A stretch of DNA of 64,000 bases, taken from assembly GCF_012328925.1 (NCBI RefSeq), contig NZ_JAAXLS010000006.1:1-64000 (forward strand), written 5' to 3'. The notes beneath the pieces are model-generated. The model saw only the letters and a list, made by a program, of their open reading frames with translations, was not told the DNA's origin and did no database searches. Position 1 is the stretch's first letter. Every line of letters begins with the position of its first letter. Shown here piece by piece: positions 7,941 through 16,216 of the stretch. The position numbers and the translations under genes are program-made. The stretch is from Amycolatopsis acididurans. Lineage in GTDB: Bacteria; Actinomycetota; Actinomycetes; Mycobacteriales; Pseudonocardiaceae.

Positions 7941-8545
7941 TGAGCACCCTGTTCGTACTGACCGCCGTCGCGGCGATCGCCGCCGTGCCCGGCTGGGCGC
8001 TGTCCACCGTGCGGGCCGTCCAGCTGCGCCGGCGGTTGCTGACCGACCCGTTGACAGGACTGTCCAATCGCGACGCGCTGGCCCGCGTCTTCAACCGGGC
8101 AGGTGGTGAGGTGGGGTTGCTGCTGCTGGACGTCGACCGGTTCAAGCAGATCAACGACACCTACGGCCACCGCATCGGCGACATGCTGCTGATGGCTCTT
8201 GCCGACCGGTTGCGGCGCGTCACCCGCGAGGGAGAGGTGGCGATCCGGCTGCACGGCGACGAGTTCGCGGTGTGGTTGGGAAAAACCACGGCCGCGCACG
8301 CGGCGCGACGGGCCGAGGACATCGCGAACGCGATCGCGCGGCCGCTGGTCATCTCCGGTCAGGATTCGGTCGTCACTGCCAGCGTCGGGCACGCCACCGG
8401 CACCACCACGCTCACTGTTCTGCTGCACGAGGCCGACCAGGCGATGTACGCGGTCAAGCGCTCGCGGGCGGCAGTGACGAGGGTGCCGGTGGCGCCGCGA
8501 CTTCGGTTGCGAGACAAGGGGGTGCGGCATGAGCAGTCTGCGTGA
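7940..8545 (+). CDS. GGDEF-domain protein (putative diguanylate cyclase)
   Basis: The 201-residue protein has one N-terminal membrane helix (about 3-25) and a complete GGDEF fold: DPLTGLSNRDAL, DVDRFKQINDTYGHRIGD, and the active-site loop written HGDEF, with His in place of the first Gly. The product-inhibition I-site RxxD reads REGE just upstream. GGDEF proteins make cyclic di-GMP, which in actinobacteria controls development through BldD. The metal-binding Asp and the FKxIND motif are present, so activity is plausible but the altered loop leaves doubt. ATG 7940 overlaps the coupling-protein stop; GTG codons at 7934 and 7937 are alternatives. Its place between coupling-protein and relaxase genes suggests it serves transfer or manipulates the host. 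Confidence 0.8.
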   Translation: MSTLFVLTAVAAIAAVPGWALSTVRAVQLRRRLLTDPLTGLSNRDALARVFNRAGGEVGLLLLDVDRFKQINDTYGHRIGDMLLMALADRLRRVTREGEVAIRLHGDEFAVWLGKTTAAHAARRAEDIANAIARPLVISGQDSVVTASVGHATGTTTLTVLLHEADQAMYAVKRSRAAVTRVPVAPRLRLRDKGVRHEQSA

Positions 8546-9347
8546 GTGTGTCCTGTGTGGACGTCGCGGCGTGCGGGACTTCGAGGCGTTGGACGGCTTG
8601 ACATGGCGCTGCCTCAACCGGGGCACCTGCGAACGTCGGCAGCGCGACGCCGCCCAGGACCGGCCCGTCGAGCCGGCAGCCGTCGACGAGGCGCCGAAGG
8701 GCAAGTACGCCACTGCCGGGGCGGTCGCCGGGGTAGCTCGTGAGCTGGACGCGCTGCGCCGCGCGGTGCGCCAGCTCGGCGGGCTGTCGATGCAGGTCGA
8801 GGACCTTGCCCGTGTTGTCGGGGAGCTGGCCGAGCAGGCAAGCACTCAGGCGGCGGGCTGTGGCTCCCAGCCAGTGGTGGCGCCGTCGTGGTTGGACCTG
8901 CCCGGCAATGTCGAGGCCGCCGCTGGGCTGCTGCAGGACCTCACCGGCTGGCTGGGCGACGTGTACCTGCGCTACCCGGATGCCGCCCGCGGCCTGCCGG
9001 ACTGCTGGTTATGGCACCCGGAGGTGGTCGAGGAGCTGCTGTGGCTCATGTACGCCTGGCACGCCGCCTACCGCGACGAGCGCGCAACCGTGGCGTTGGC
9101 CGGGGACTGGCACGACCGGTGCCGGTCTGGTGTGGTGCGCCGAGTCCAGGAGCTGACCAAGCACTGCTCGCTGGAGAACCACCAGCCCGGCGACGGCGCG
9201 CGCCCGGTCGTGCCGCTCGCCGAGGCCCTCGCCCCGATGGCGGACTGGTGGTCGACCCGGCGCGCCGACAGCCCGCCCGAACCGACGGCCGCGCAGCTGC
9301 GCGAGGCCGCAGCACGCGACCGGCAGTTCCGGGGTGGTCGGCGATGA
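8529..9347 (+). CDS. DUF4913-like protein with N-terminal zinc-binding motif
   Basis: The 272-residue protein begins with a probable zinc knuckle (CVLCG near 8 and CLNRGTC near 29), has a helical, coiled-coil-like stretch (about 60-105), and then a block WLGDVYLRYPD, CWLWHPEVVEELLWLMYAWHAAY and DWHDRC that resembles DUF4913, common on actinobacterial plasmids and integrative elements. Function is unknown; a link to relaxosome assembly or DNA processing is only suggested by position between the GGDEF and DUF2637-like genes. It overlaps the upstream gene by 17 bp and the downstream one by ATGA. The C-terminal 40 residues are charged and probably disordered. Confidence 0.65.
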   Translation: MSSLRECVLCGRRGVRDFEALDGLTWRCLNRGTCERRQRDAAQDRPVEPAAVDEAPKGKYATAGAVAGVARELDALRRAVRQLGGLSMQVEDLARVVGELAEQASTQAAGCGSQPVVAPSWLDLPGNVEAAAGLLQDLTGWLGDVYLRYPDAARGLPDCWLWHPEVVEELLWLMYAWHAAYRDERATVALAGDWHDRCRSGVVRRVQELTKHCSLENHQPGDGARPVVPLAEALAPMADWWSTRRADSPPEPTAAQLREAAARDRQFRGGRR

Positions 9348-10141
9348 GCCGCGAGGACACGGAGACCCGTTCCGGAGTCACCTTGTGGGCGTTGTGGGTG
9401 CCGGGACTCCTCGTCGCCATCGGCGCCGGTGTCGCCACCGCGCACGGTCTGTACGAGGTCGCAGTGGGCGCGGCCGTACCGCAAGCGATTGCGTGGTTGT
9501 ACCCGCTGATCACCGACGGGCTCGCGCTCGTGGCTTACGCCTCCACGGCCAGGCTCGCCGACGGGGGCCGCGCCTACGCATGGGCGGTCGTCGTGCTTGC
9601 CGCCGGGCTGTCCGGGCTTGCCCAGGCGAGCTACCTCGCCGGGGGAGTCGGAGCCGCCCCGGCCGCGCTGCGGTTCGGCATCGGGGCGTGGCCGGCCATC
9701 GCCGCCGCGATCGTGGCGCACCTGCTGTTCCTGCTCGGTCACGACGCTGCCGTGTCCACCGAGTCGGACGAAGAGCCGTCCACCGACACCGACGAGCCCG
9801 CCCGTACATCGTCCATCGTGCCCGCCGTACAAACGGACGCCGCGCCGTCCGTACAACCGCCAGTCCAAGGCCCTGTACAACCCGGGCCCGTCCGTCCAAC
9901 CGGCAAGCCCAAGCCCGCGCAGCGTCCAGCGATCGAGTCGGGCGAGTCGCCGCGTGAACGAGCCCGCGCCGCTGCGCGCCGCCACGCACGGCAGCACGGC
10001 CAGCTCCCCACCGTCTCCCAACTCGTCGAGATGACCGACGTCGCCCGAGGCACCGCAGGCAACGCCCTCAAGGAACTCCGCGACCAGCGCAACCAACTGC
10101 ACATCGTCAACGAGACCACCTCAGCAGGTGCAGACCAATGA
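9344..10141 (+). CDS. DUF2637-like membrane protein (Spd-type)
   Basis: The 265-residue protein has four predicted membrane helices in its first 125 residues, with YPLITDGLALVAY in the second, the pattern of DUF2637 proteins found on actinobacterial conjugative plasmids and linked to plasmid spread (Spd). A disordered Pro/Gln-rich linker with repeated VQ-P units follows (about 140-200), then a basic helical C-terminus (about 215-255) with a possible winged-helix segment LPTVSQLVEMTDVARGTAG that could bind DNA. It probably sits at the membrane and contacts transferred DNA. The linker DNA contains three GTACAA repeats. It is the last gene before the candidate oriT. Confidence 0.7.
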   Translation: MSREDTETRSGVTLWALWVPGLLVAIGAGVATAHGLYEVAVGAAVPQAIAWLYPLITDGLALVAYASTARLADGGRAYAWAVVVLAAGLSGLAQASYLAGGVGAAPAALRFGIGAWPAIAAAIVAHLLFLLGHDAAVSTESDEEPSTDTDEPARTSSIVPAVQTDAAPSVQPPVQGPVQPGPVRPTGKPKPAQRPAIESGESPRERARAAARRHARQHGQLPTVSQLVEMTDVARGTAGNALKELRDQRNQLHIVNETTSAGADQ

Positions 10142-10352
10142 CAACCCAGCTCCACATCGCCAAGCAGCCCACCAACACGAAATCCAGTCACCACATGACA
10201 CAGATCAGTCACCCTCAGATCAACTCCAACAAGATCAAGATAGAAGCACACCGAGGCATCACGATCCGACGGTCAGAACGGCGCGTGCCTACGGCCGCGC
10301 CGCGCCCGGTTGCCACCGGCCTCGAGTTGATCTTGGTTGGCGGGTGGTCGGC
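10142..10352. other. Candidate oriT upstream of relaxase gene
   Basis: This 211-bp stretch between the DUF2637-like stop and the relaxase GTG is lower in GC than its surroundings and contains a long imperfect inverted repeat: CCAACAAGATCAA (10226-10238) against TTGATCTTGGTTGG (10327-10340), plus GATCAACTC (10218-10226) against GAGTTGATC (10324-10332). MobF relaxases commonly nick an inverted-repeat-bearing oriT next to their own gene. A reading frame is open through it, but it lacks family similarity and codon bias. The nic site itself cannot be placed. Confidence 0.45.
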
Positions 10353-13300
10353 GTGCTGACCGTCGCGACGGGCTACTCGGTGCGGTACCTGACGGACGAG
10401 GTGGCGCAGGGCCGCGAGAACTACTACACGGGGGCAGTCGCCGAGGGCGAGCCGCCCGGCCGCTGGTACGGCGCGGGCGCCGAAGCGGTCGGCTTGACCG
10501 GGCTCGTCGACGAGCAGGACATGACCGCGGTGTACGAGCGATTCATCGACCCGCGCGACCCGGCGTTCACCGACCCGTCCAAGTGGGCCGAGGCGTCCAC
10601 CCTTGGACACACCGGCCGCAAGTACCAATCCGAGGAGGAGTTGTACAAGCTGGCGTTGGACGCCGAGCCGGACGCGAGCCCGGAGCGGCGTGAACAGCTG
10701 AAGCTGGACGCGGGCAAGCGTGCCCGCAACAACGTGGCGTTTCTGGACGCTACGTTCAGCGTGCAGAAGTCGATCACGGTGCTTCATACCGCGTTCGAGG
10801 CGCAGCAGGTTGCCGCCGAACGCGTCGCCACCGCCGCCGAGACCAACGGTGACACCCGTGAAGCGGGGCGGGCGCGCGAGGCTGCGGCCTCGTGGCGGAC
10901 GCATCGGGACGCCGTCGAGGACGCCATCTGGGCGGGCAACCGCGCCGCCCTCGACTACCTGTCCGCCAAGGCCGGCTACTCCCGGATCGGGCACCACGGC
11001 GGCGCCGCTGGCCGCTACATCGACGCGCACGACTGGATCGTCGCATCGTTCTTCCAGCACGACTCGCGCAACCACGACCCACAGCTGCACATCCACAACG
11101 CGATCCTCAACCGCGTCCAGGGTTCTGACGGCGCATGGCGCACCCTCGACTCGCGCGCCATTCACAAGTTCCGAGGCGCCGCCGCGGCGGTGGCAGAGCG
11201 CACGATGGAGGAGCACCTTACTCGCACGCTCGGCGTGCAGTTCGCGACGCGTCCGGACGGCAAAGCCCGCGAAATCGTCGGCGTACCCGCCGAGGTGATG
11301 GACCTATTCAGCTCGCGCCGCCGCGCCATCACCCGGCACACTCGCGAACTCGTCGACGCGTTCGAGGAGCGGTTCGGGCGCGAACCGAACGCGCTGGAAT
11401 TGGATCGGTTGCAGCGCCAGGCGACGTTCGCCACGCGCAAGGCCAAGTCCCACGACGGTGAGACCGTCGAGGAGCGCCTCGACAGGTGGGATCGCGACCT
11501 CCGCGCCGAGGTGGCCGGCGGGCTCGCGGAGGTCGCGCAGACCGTGCTCGACCACCGCGCCGACTGTCCAGGGGAGGAGTGGTCACCGCGAGCGGTCATC
11601 GAGACCGCGCTCGCAGCGGTCCAGGAGAAGAAGGCCGCCTGGACCGCGCCCGACCTGACCCGCGAGATCAGCGACGCCCTGCCGGATCACCTGGGCGCGC
11701 TCGACGGCTCGCAGCTGGCGCGGCTGCTCGACGGTCTGACTGCCGAGGCGCTGCAGCTCGCCGTCCCGCTGGACACCGACCGCCCAGCCGACGCCGAGGT
11801 GCCCGAGGCCCTCCGGTTGGCCGACGGCCGATCCGCCTACGCCGCACCGGCCGGACGCCGATACGCGACGCCATCGCACGTCCGCAGTGAGCGCGCTCTC
11901 CGCGCCGCGACAGGGCCACAGGACGCACCGGCGCTCACAGCGTCGGCGGTCGACTCGTTCGTCGGCTCGCTCGCGGAGTCGGGAATCGAACTCGGAGTGG
12001 ACCAGGCCGCCGCCGTGCGCGGTGTACTGACGTCCGGGGCAGCCATTGAATCGCTCGTCGGCCCGGCGGGCACCGGCAAGTCGTTCGTCGTCGGAGCCTT
12101 GGCGAAGGCATGGCAGGACCCAGCCCTGTGGGACGGCCAAGCGCGCCGCGTGGTGGGGCTCGCGTCGAGCCAGATCGCGACCGAAGTCCTTGCCGGGGAA
12201 GGACTTGACGCCTCGAACATCGCTCGCTGGCTCGGCGCGCAACAGCGCATCGCAGAGGGACGAGCCGCCAGCGGGGATGAGCAGTGGCGCTTGCGTGCCG
12301 GTGACTTGATCGTCGTGGACGAGTCCGCGATGGCCAGCACCCCGGACCTCAGCGCCGTCCAGCAGCACGCCAGCGCCGCTGGCGCCAAGCTGCTACTGAC
12401 CGGCGATCACCGGCAGCTCGCCGCGGTCGGTCCCGCAGGCGGCATGGAACTCGTCGCTGACACCGGCGCGAGCTACGAACTCGCCGAGGCTCGCCGCTTC
12501 AGCGCCGACTGGGAGCGCGCCACGTCGCTGCGGCTGCGCGCCGCAGACGAGTCCGTGCTCGGCGAGTACCACAAGCACGGCCAGCTGATCGACGGCGGAA
12601 CTCTGGAACAGGCCGAGGACTCCGCCGCTCGCGCGTGGCTCGCCGACACGCTGCAGGGCCTGCATTCGCAACTGATCGTCGACACCAACGAGCAGGCCGC
12701 CCGCCTCTCCGCACAGCTCCGCGCCGACCTTGTGCGCCTCGGCAAGGTCGACGAACACGGCGTGCCGCTGGACCTGCAAGGCACCTACGCCGGAATCGGC
12801 GACATCGTCCAGGCCCGGCTCAACGGATGGAACCTCGCAGGCCACGAGGGCAACCGACGCGGCCCGATCAACCGCGAGAAATATCGCGTGCTTGCGACCC
12901 GCGAAGACGGTGGGCTTGTGGTGGCGCCGATCCTCGGCCGCGGCGCCGACGGGGACCAGCTCGGCGACCGGCTGACGCTGCCCGGCGAGTACGTGTCCCG
13001 CCACGTCGCGCTCGGCTACGCGTCGACCGTCCATTCCGCACAGGGCCTCACCGTGGACACCAGCCACCCGGTGATCACGCAGACCACGAGCCCGGAGGCG
13101 CTTTACGTCGGGATGACCCGAGGCCGTGCCGCCAACACCGCGCACGTCGCCACGCTGGCAGTGCCCGTCGACGCACCCACGGGCGCCGCGTTGGAATCCG
13201 TGTACCGGTCACCGGCCGCCGTGCTGGCCAGCACGATGGAGGCCGCGCAGCCCGAACGCTCAGCGCTGGCAACGGCCGTCGAATCGGCCGATGACATGGC

Positions 13301-14759
13301 AAGCGTGCGTACGCCCGCCGAGTTGCTCGCCGACGCAAGCGAGCTGGCCACGGCCGGCCGCACGGCGCAGTGGCTCGACGAACTGGTCGGGCAAGGCCAC
13401 CTCGACGCGCACGAGCGGGCCCGCATCGCGGCCGAGGATGGCGGACCGACGCTTACCCGTCTACTACGCCGCGCCGAGCTGGCCGGGCACGACCCGCACC
13501 AGGTGCTCGACAATGCCGTGATCGATCGTCCACTCGTGGGCGCACGCCAGATCACGTACGTGCTCCATCACCGGATCACGTCCGCGGTTTCCCTTGACCC
13601 GCAGGGCGATTCGTACCTGGACTGGACTCCGACCGTGGACGATCCCGAATGGCAGCGCTATCTCGACAGGCTCGCCGACGCGGCCGACGCACGGCGCCAC
13701 GAGCTTGGACGCCAGGCCCTCACCGATCGTCCACAGTGGGCAGTGGAAGCGCTGGGCGCGCCGCCCGAGGATGCTCAACTGCAAGCCGAGTGGGCGACCA
13801 AGGCCGCAATTGTTGCTGCACACCGGGAACTGACCGGGCACGACGATCCAGCCACGGCCCTGGGAGCGGCGCCGAAGCCCGGCCAGGTCGAGGCCTACGC
13901 GTCCTGGCGCGCAGCCTGGAAGGCGCTCGGCTACCCCGAAGCCGACCGGGACGAACTTGAGATGAGCGACGGCCAGCTGCACATGCGGATTCGCGCCTAC
14001 GAGCGCGAGGAAACCTGGGCGCCAAGGTTCGTCGCCAACGAGCTGGCCGGCACCCGGCACGAGGCCGAGCAACAGCGCCAGACGGCGACGCTCCGCGCCG
14101 TCGAAGCGGCCGCGGCGACCGACGCCGAAACGCGGGCCCGGCTGGAACGCGAAGCGAACGACGCGCGCGAGTTGGCCAAGACGCTGGAGCAGCGCGCAGC
14201 CGAGCTGGAGACCGTCGACGAGGCGCGCGCCCAGTGGCTCACTCACACCGCCGAGACCCGCGCAGCCGCCGAACGTGCCCGCGCCGAGCTGTCGGCCCGA
14301 CGGGCTGACGACGAGCACGACGACGAGCCGGTGACCGCGAAAGAATGGCTCGCCGAACAGAAGGCGGCCGAGCGCGCCGAGGACCCGCACCGCGAGATCA
14401 CGGCCGAGTACGAACTGGACGACACGTCGACGGACGCGCCCGAGCACGCCGCAGACGCAACCGACGAGTCACCCGCTGCCGAAACCGAGGTAACCGACGT
14501 TCGCGAAGTCGCGGAGTCGGAGCCGAAGCAGGTCGACGAGGATGTCGTCCGGACTGCGACGGCCGAGGAAACGGCCGAACACGTAGCCAACGCCCAGCGC
14601 GCTCTCGCCGAGATCCGCGCACGGGAGCAGGCGGAGCGTGAACGCGCCGCCGAGGAGGCGCGCGCCGAGCAGTTGGCGCGGTGGCACACCCAAGACGTCG
14701 CCCGCGAGCAGGCCGACGACCGCGGTGCCGCCCTGGAAATGGCGGTGCCGGGTGAATAG
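10353..14759 (+). CDS. MobF-family relaxase-helicase (TraA/TrwC type)
   Basis: The 1468-residue protein starts with the TrwC relaxase domain: VLTVATGYSVRYLTDEVAQGRENYYT at the N-terminus supplies the family's first strand and catalytic tyrosines, and the metal-binding HIH lies in DPQLHIHNAIL (about 250). The helicase half has Walker A GPAGTGKS (about 570), Walker B VVDESAM (about 655), TGDHRQLAAVG, and the UvrD-like C-terminal STVHSAQGLT and VGMTRGR. The last 350 residues are Glu/Ala-rich coiled coil. It nicks oriT, stays bound to the 5' end and unwinds the strand for transfer. The start was placed at GTG 10353 because family members begin at this strand; about 75 upstream codons are open but unrelated. 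It works with the coupling ATPase upstream. Confidence 0.88.
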   Translation: MLTVATGYSVRYLTDEVAQGRENYYTGAVAEGEPPGRWYGAGAEAVGLTGLVDEQDMTAVYERFIDPRDPAFTDPSKWAEASTLGHTGRKYQSEEELYKLALDAEPDASPERREQLKLDAGKRARNNVAFLDATFSVQKSITVLHTAFEAQQVAAERVATAAETNGDTREAGRAREAAASWRTHRDAVEDAIWAGNRAALDYLSAKAGYSRIGHHGGAAGRYIDAHDWIVASFFQHDSRNHDPQLHIHNAILNRVQGSDGAWRTLDSRAIHKFRGAAAAVAERTMEEHLTRTLGVQFATRPDGKAREIVGVPAEVMDLFSSRRRAITRHTRELVDAFEERFGREPNALELDRLQRQATFATRKAKSHDGETVEERLDRWDRDLRAEVAGGLAEVAQTVLDHRADCPGEEWSPRAVIETALAAVQEKKAAWTAPDLTREISDALPDHLGALDGSQLARLLDGLTAEALQLAVPLDTDRPADAEVPEALRLADGRSAYAAPAGRRYATPSHVRSERALRAATGPQDAPALTASAVDSFVGSLAESGIELGVDQAAAVRGVLTSGAAIESLVGPAGTGKSFVVGALAKAWQDPALWDGQARRVVGLASSQIATEVLAGEGLDASNIARWLGAQQRIAEGRAASGDEQWRLRAGDLIVVDESAMASTPDLSAVQQHASAAGAKLLLTGDHRQLAAVGPAGGMELVADTGASYELAEARRFSADWERATSLRLRAADESVLGEYHKHGQLIDGGTLEQAEDSAARAWLADTLQGLHSQLIVDTNEQAARLSAQLRADLVRLGKVDEHGVPLDLQGTYAGIGDIVQARLNGWNLAGHEGNRRGPINREKYRVLATREDGGLVVAPILGRGADGDQLGDRLTLPGEYVSRHVALGYASTVHSAQGLTVDTSHPVITQTTSPEALYVGMTRGRAANTAHVATLAVPVDAPTGAALESVYRSPAAVLASTMEAAQPERSALATAVESADDMASVRTPAELLADASELATAGRTAQWLDELVGQGHLDAHERARIAAEDGGPTLTRLLRRAELAGHDPHQVLDNAVIDRPLVGARQITYVLHHRITSAVSLDPQGDSYLDWTPTVDDPEWQRYLDRLADAADARRHELGRQALTDRPQWAVEALGAPPEDAQLQAEWATKAAIVAAHRELTGHDDPATALGAAPKPGQVEAYASWRAAWKALGYPEADRDELEMSDGQLHMRIRAYEREETWAPRFVANELAGTRHEAEQQRQTATLRAVEAAAATDAETRARLEREANDARELAKTLEQRAAELETVDEARAQWLTHTAETRAAAERARAELSARRADDEHDDEPVTAKEWLAEQKAAERAEDPHREITAEYELDDTSTDAPEHAADATDESPAAETEVTDVREVAESEPKQVDEDVVRTATAEETAEHVANAQRALAEIRAREQAERERAAEEARAEQLARWHTQDVAREQADDRGAALEMAVPGE

Positions 14760-14766
14760 CGCGAGA

Positions 14767-15183
14767 TCAGCCCGTCGCGGTCGCCGCGATGATCAGAGGC
14801 GGGCCGCCGGCGCGGCGCCATGCCCAGTGCAGCGTCGCAATGACGCCCGCGAGCCAGCCCGGACGGTCGGCCAGCCACGCCGGGACCGGACGCTGCAAGT
14901 CGAGCTTCTCGGCCGCGAGGCACTCGGCCTCGATCAGCTCCTCGTACGCGAGCTTGGACCGCTCGGTGACGGGCGCGCGGGCGACATATGCCGGGCCGCT
15001 TGCCTGACGAACGGTCGCACGAGCGAGCCAACGGCAGGTCATGACCACGCCGGCGCCGTACCAGTCCGAGGGATGTGCGTCGGCGTACTGCTCAGCCGCG
15101 AGCCACATCTGGGCGAACTCGACCACCGGCACCCGCACATTGGTGCGCGGGATTCGGTCGAAGTCCGGCCCGGTGAGCTGCAC
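14767..15183 (-). CDS. Hypothetical protein convergent to relaxase gene
   Basis: No function is recognised. The predicted 138-residue protein starts at GTG 15183 (LTGPDFDRIPRTNVRVPVVEFAQMWLAAEQ) and has a mixed helical composition ending in a hydrophobic patch WLAGVIATLHWAWRRAGG. The regular start of the conserved-looking part and normal codon bias from 15183 downward support coding, while the open frame further upstream (to about 15516) runs through palindromic non-coding DNA and looks spurious. It faces the relaxase gene with a 7-bp gap and probably belongs to the element's accessory set. A start slightly further upstream is possible. Confidence 0.55.
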   Translation of the reverse strand: MQLTGPDFDRIPRTNVRVPVVEFAQMWLAAEQYADAHPSDWYGAGVVMTCRWLARATVRQASGPAYVARAPVTERSKLAYEELIEAECLAAEKLDLQRPVPAWLADRPGWLAGVIATLHWAWRRAGGPPLIIAATATG

Positions 15184-15557
15184 ATCTTCGAGGGTGACAC
15201 GCCCTACCGACAGTTTCCAGCTCGCGGCCGCAGTTCGGTGGCAGCGCTCAAGGCCGCGCGGGCCAAGGATCCATGTAGAGCCGCCTTTGGCGGCGCTGGT
15301 TTGTCTACCGCGACAAACGTAGCCACTCGCCTGGAGAGCGGCGGCCCGAGTCCGGTTACCACGGCCCCACCTCACGGTCAAGGACAAGCCGGCTTCGCCG
15401 GTCGCGCAAGCGCGATCCCTGACCGCGAGCCTCCGGGGCCGTGGTCGCCCTCGCCCGCGGGCAGGCCCCCAAAAAGCACGGGGGCAGCCCGCAGGCCCAA
15501 AGGGGCCGCGGACCAAAAGACGACAACACCCGCGAGAGTCCGAAGTGGAGAGTCCCG
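15184..15557. repeat. Non-coding region with a cluster of perfect palindromes
   Basis: This 374-bp gap holds five short perfect inverted repeats in a row: CCGCC-TTT-GGCGG (15281-15293), TTTGTC-TACCGC-GACAAA (15300-15317), CCGGC-TTC-GCCGG (15389-15401), TCGCGC-AA-GCGCGA (15402-15415) and GCCCGCGGGC (15453-15462). The third and fourth are directly abutting. It separates two gene groups of the element. Such clusters are seen at plasmid single- or double-strand origins, transfer loci and bidirectional terminators. Which applies here is not decided by sequence. Confidence 0.55.
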
Positions 15558-15782
15558 ATGACCGGCAAGGACAAGAAGAGCAAGGACGAACTGGCCGCCG
15601 CGCGCTGTGGCATGACCATCGAGCAGTGGCAGCGGATCAAGGCGCAAACGTGCGCGGCGCGGGCGCGCGGTAAGCGCCCGGCCGGTACCGCGGGCGCTGA
15701 GACGAAGCTGGCCGGCTGGGGCGACGTCGACGGCCAGGAAGCGCTGTTCACCGACGAGCAGCCGCGGGGCGGTGAGCGGTAA
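15558..15782 (+). CDS. Small hypothetical protein of the element
   Basis: The 74-residue basic protein (MTGKDKKSKDELAAARCGMTIEQW) has a short helical segment and a disordered C-terminus. No family is recognised. GGAGAG lies upstream of ATG 15558, and its TAA overlaps the ATG of the next gene by one base, so it looks like the first cistron of an operon with the next protein, the methyltransferase and the integrase. The N-terminal EQWQRIKAQT helix could be a DNA- or protein-binding element, but nothing in the sequence decides this. Confidence 0.6.
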   Translation: MTGKDKKSKDELAAARCGMTIEQWQRIKAQTCAARARGKRPAGTAGAETKLAGWGDVDGQEALFTDEQPRGGER

Positions 15783-16213
15783 TGGGCACCATCTACTGCG
15801 GCCCGCTCGCCGAGCAGGCCGACACCTACTCCCACGAGGGCTACGCCGCGCGGATCCTGCCCAACGGCGCGGAAACCGGCACCTGGAACTACGCGACCCG
15901 CGAGTTCACCGGATACCGCGCGCATTGCGACTGCGGTTGGCGCGGCACCACCACCTACCCGCCCACCGACCGCGGGGAAGAGCTGGCGGACGGGGAGTGG
16001 GACCGCGACCACCTCCGGCCGCTGATCGACGCCGAAGCCCAGCGGCACACCGTGACCGCCGCCCGGTTGCTCGCCTTGACACGCAGCTTGCGGGCCTCGC
16101 TGCCCACCACTGTCGACGAGCAGGGCAGGCAGGTGCTGACCGAGCGCGGCCGCGGTGCCCTTGACGTGGTGCAGAGCTTGGAGCAGCTGCTCGACGAGCT
16201 GCCGGGGGAGTGA
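15782..16213 (+). CDS. Hypothetical protein with a CDCGW motif
   Basis: The 143-residue protein contains HCDCGWRGTTTYP (about 44), a short strand-rich motif seen in small zinc-ribbon-like actinobacterial plasmid and phage proteins, then a long C-terminal helical region (about 75-140). Function is unknown. It lies 3 bp before the methyltransferase gene and overlaps the upstream stop, so the two are co-expressed. One reading is that it is an accessory to the methyltransferase or to DNA processing; this is only positional inference. Confidence 0.6.
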   Translation: MGTIYCGPLAEQADTYSHEGYAARILPNGAETGTWNYATREFTGYRAHCDCGWRGTTTYPPTDRGEELADGEWDRDHLRPLIDAEAQRHTVTAARLLALTRSLRASLPTTVDEQGRQVLTERGRGALDVVQSLEQLLDELPGE

Positions 16214-16216
16214 ACA

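Noticed and set aside
9830..9900. GTACAA repeats in the DUF2637-like gene as iterons
   Set aside because: Three spaced copies encode a VQ-P linker in frame. The repeats are short and irregular, so coding repetition explains them.
10128..10352. Upstream extension of the relaxase reading frame by 75 codons
   Set aside because: The extension is rich in Gln, His and Pro, has no family similarity, and overlaps inverted repeats. The conserved MobF N-terminus begins at GTG 10353.
14767..15516. 249-codon minus-strand frame through the palindromic region
   Set aside because: Codons above 15183 cross several perfect palindromes and give Arg/Gly-rich sequence without a start site, so only the 138-residue part is kept.
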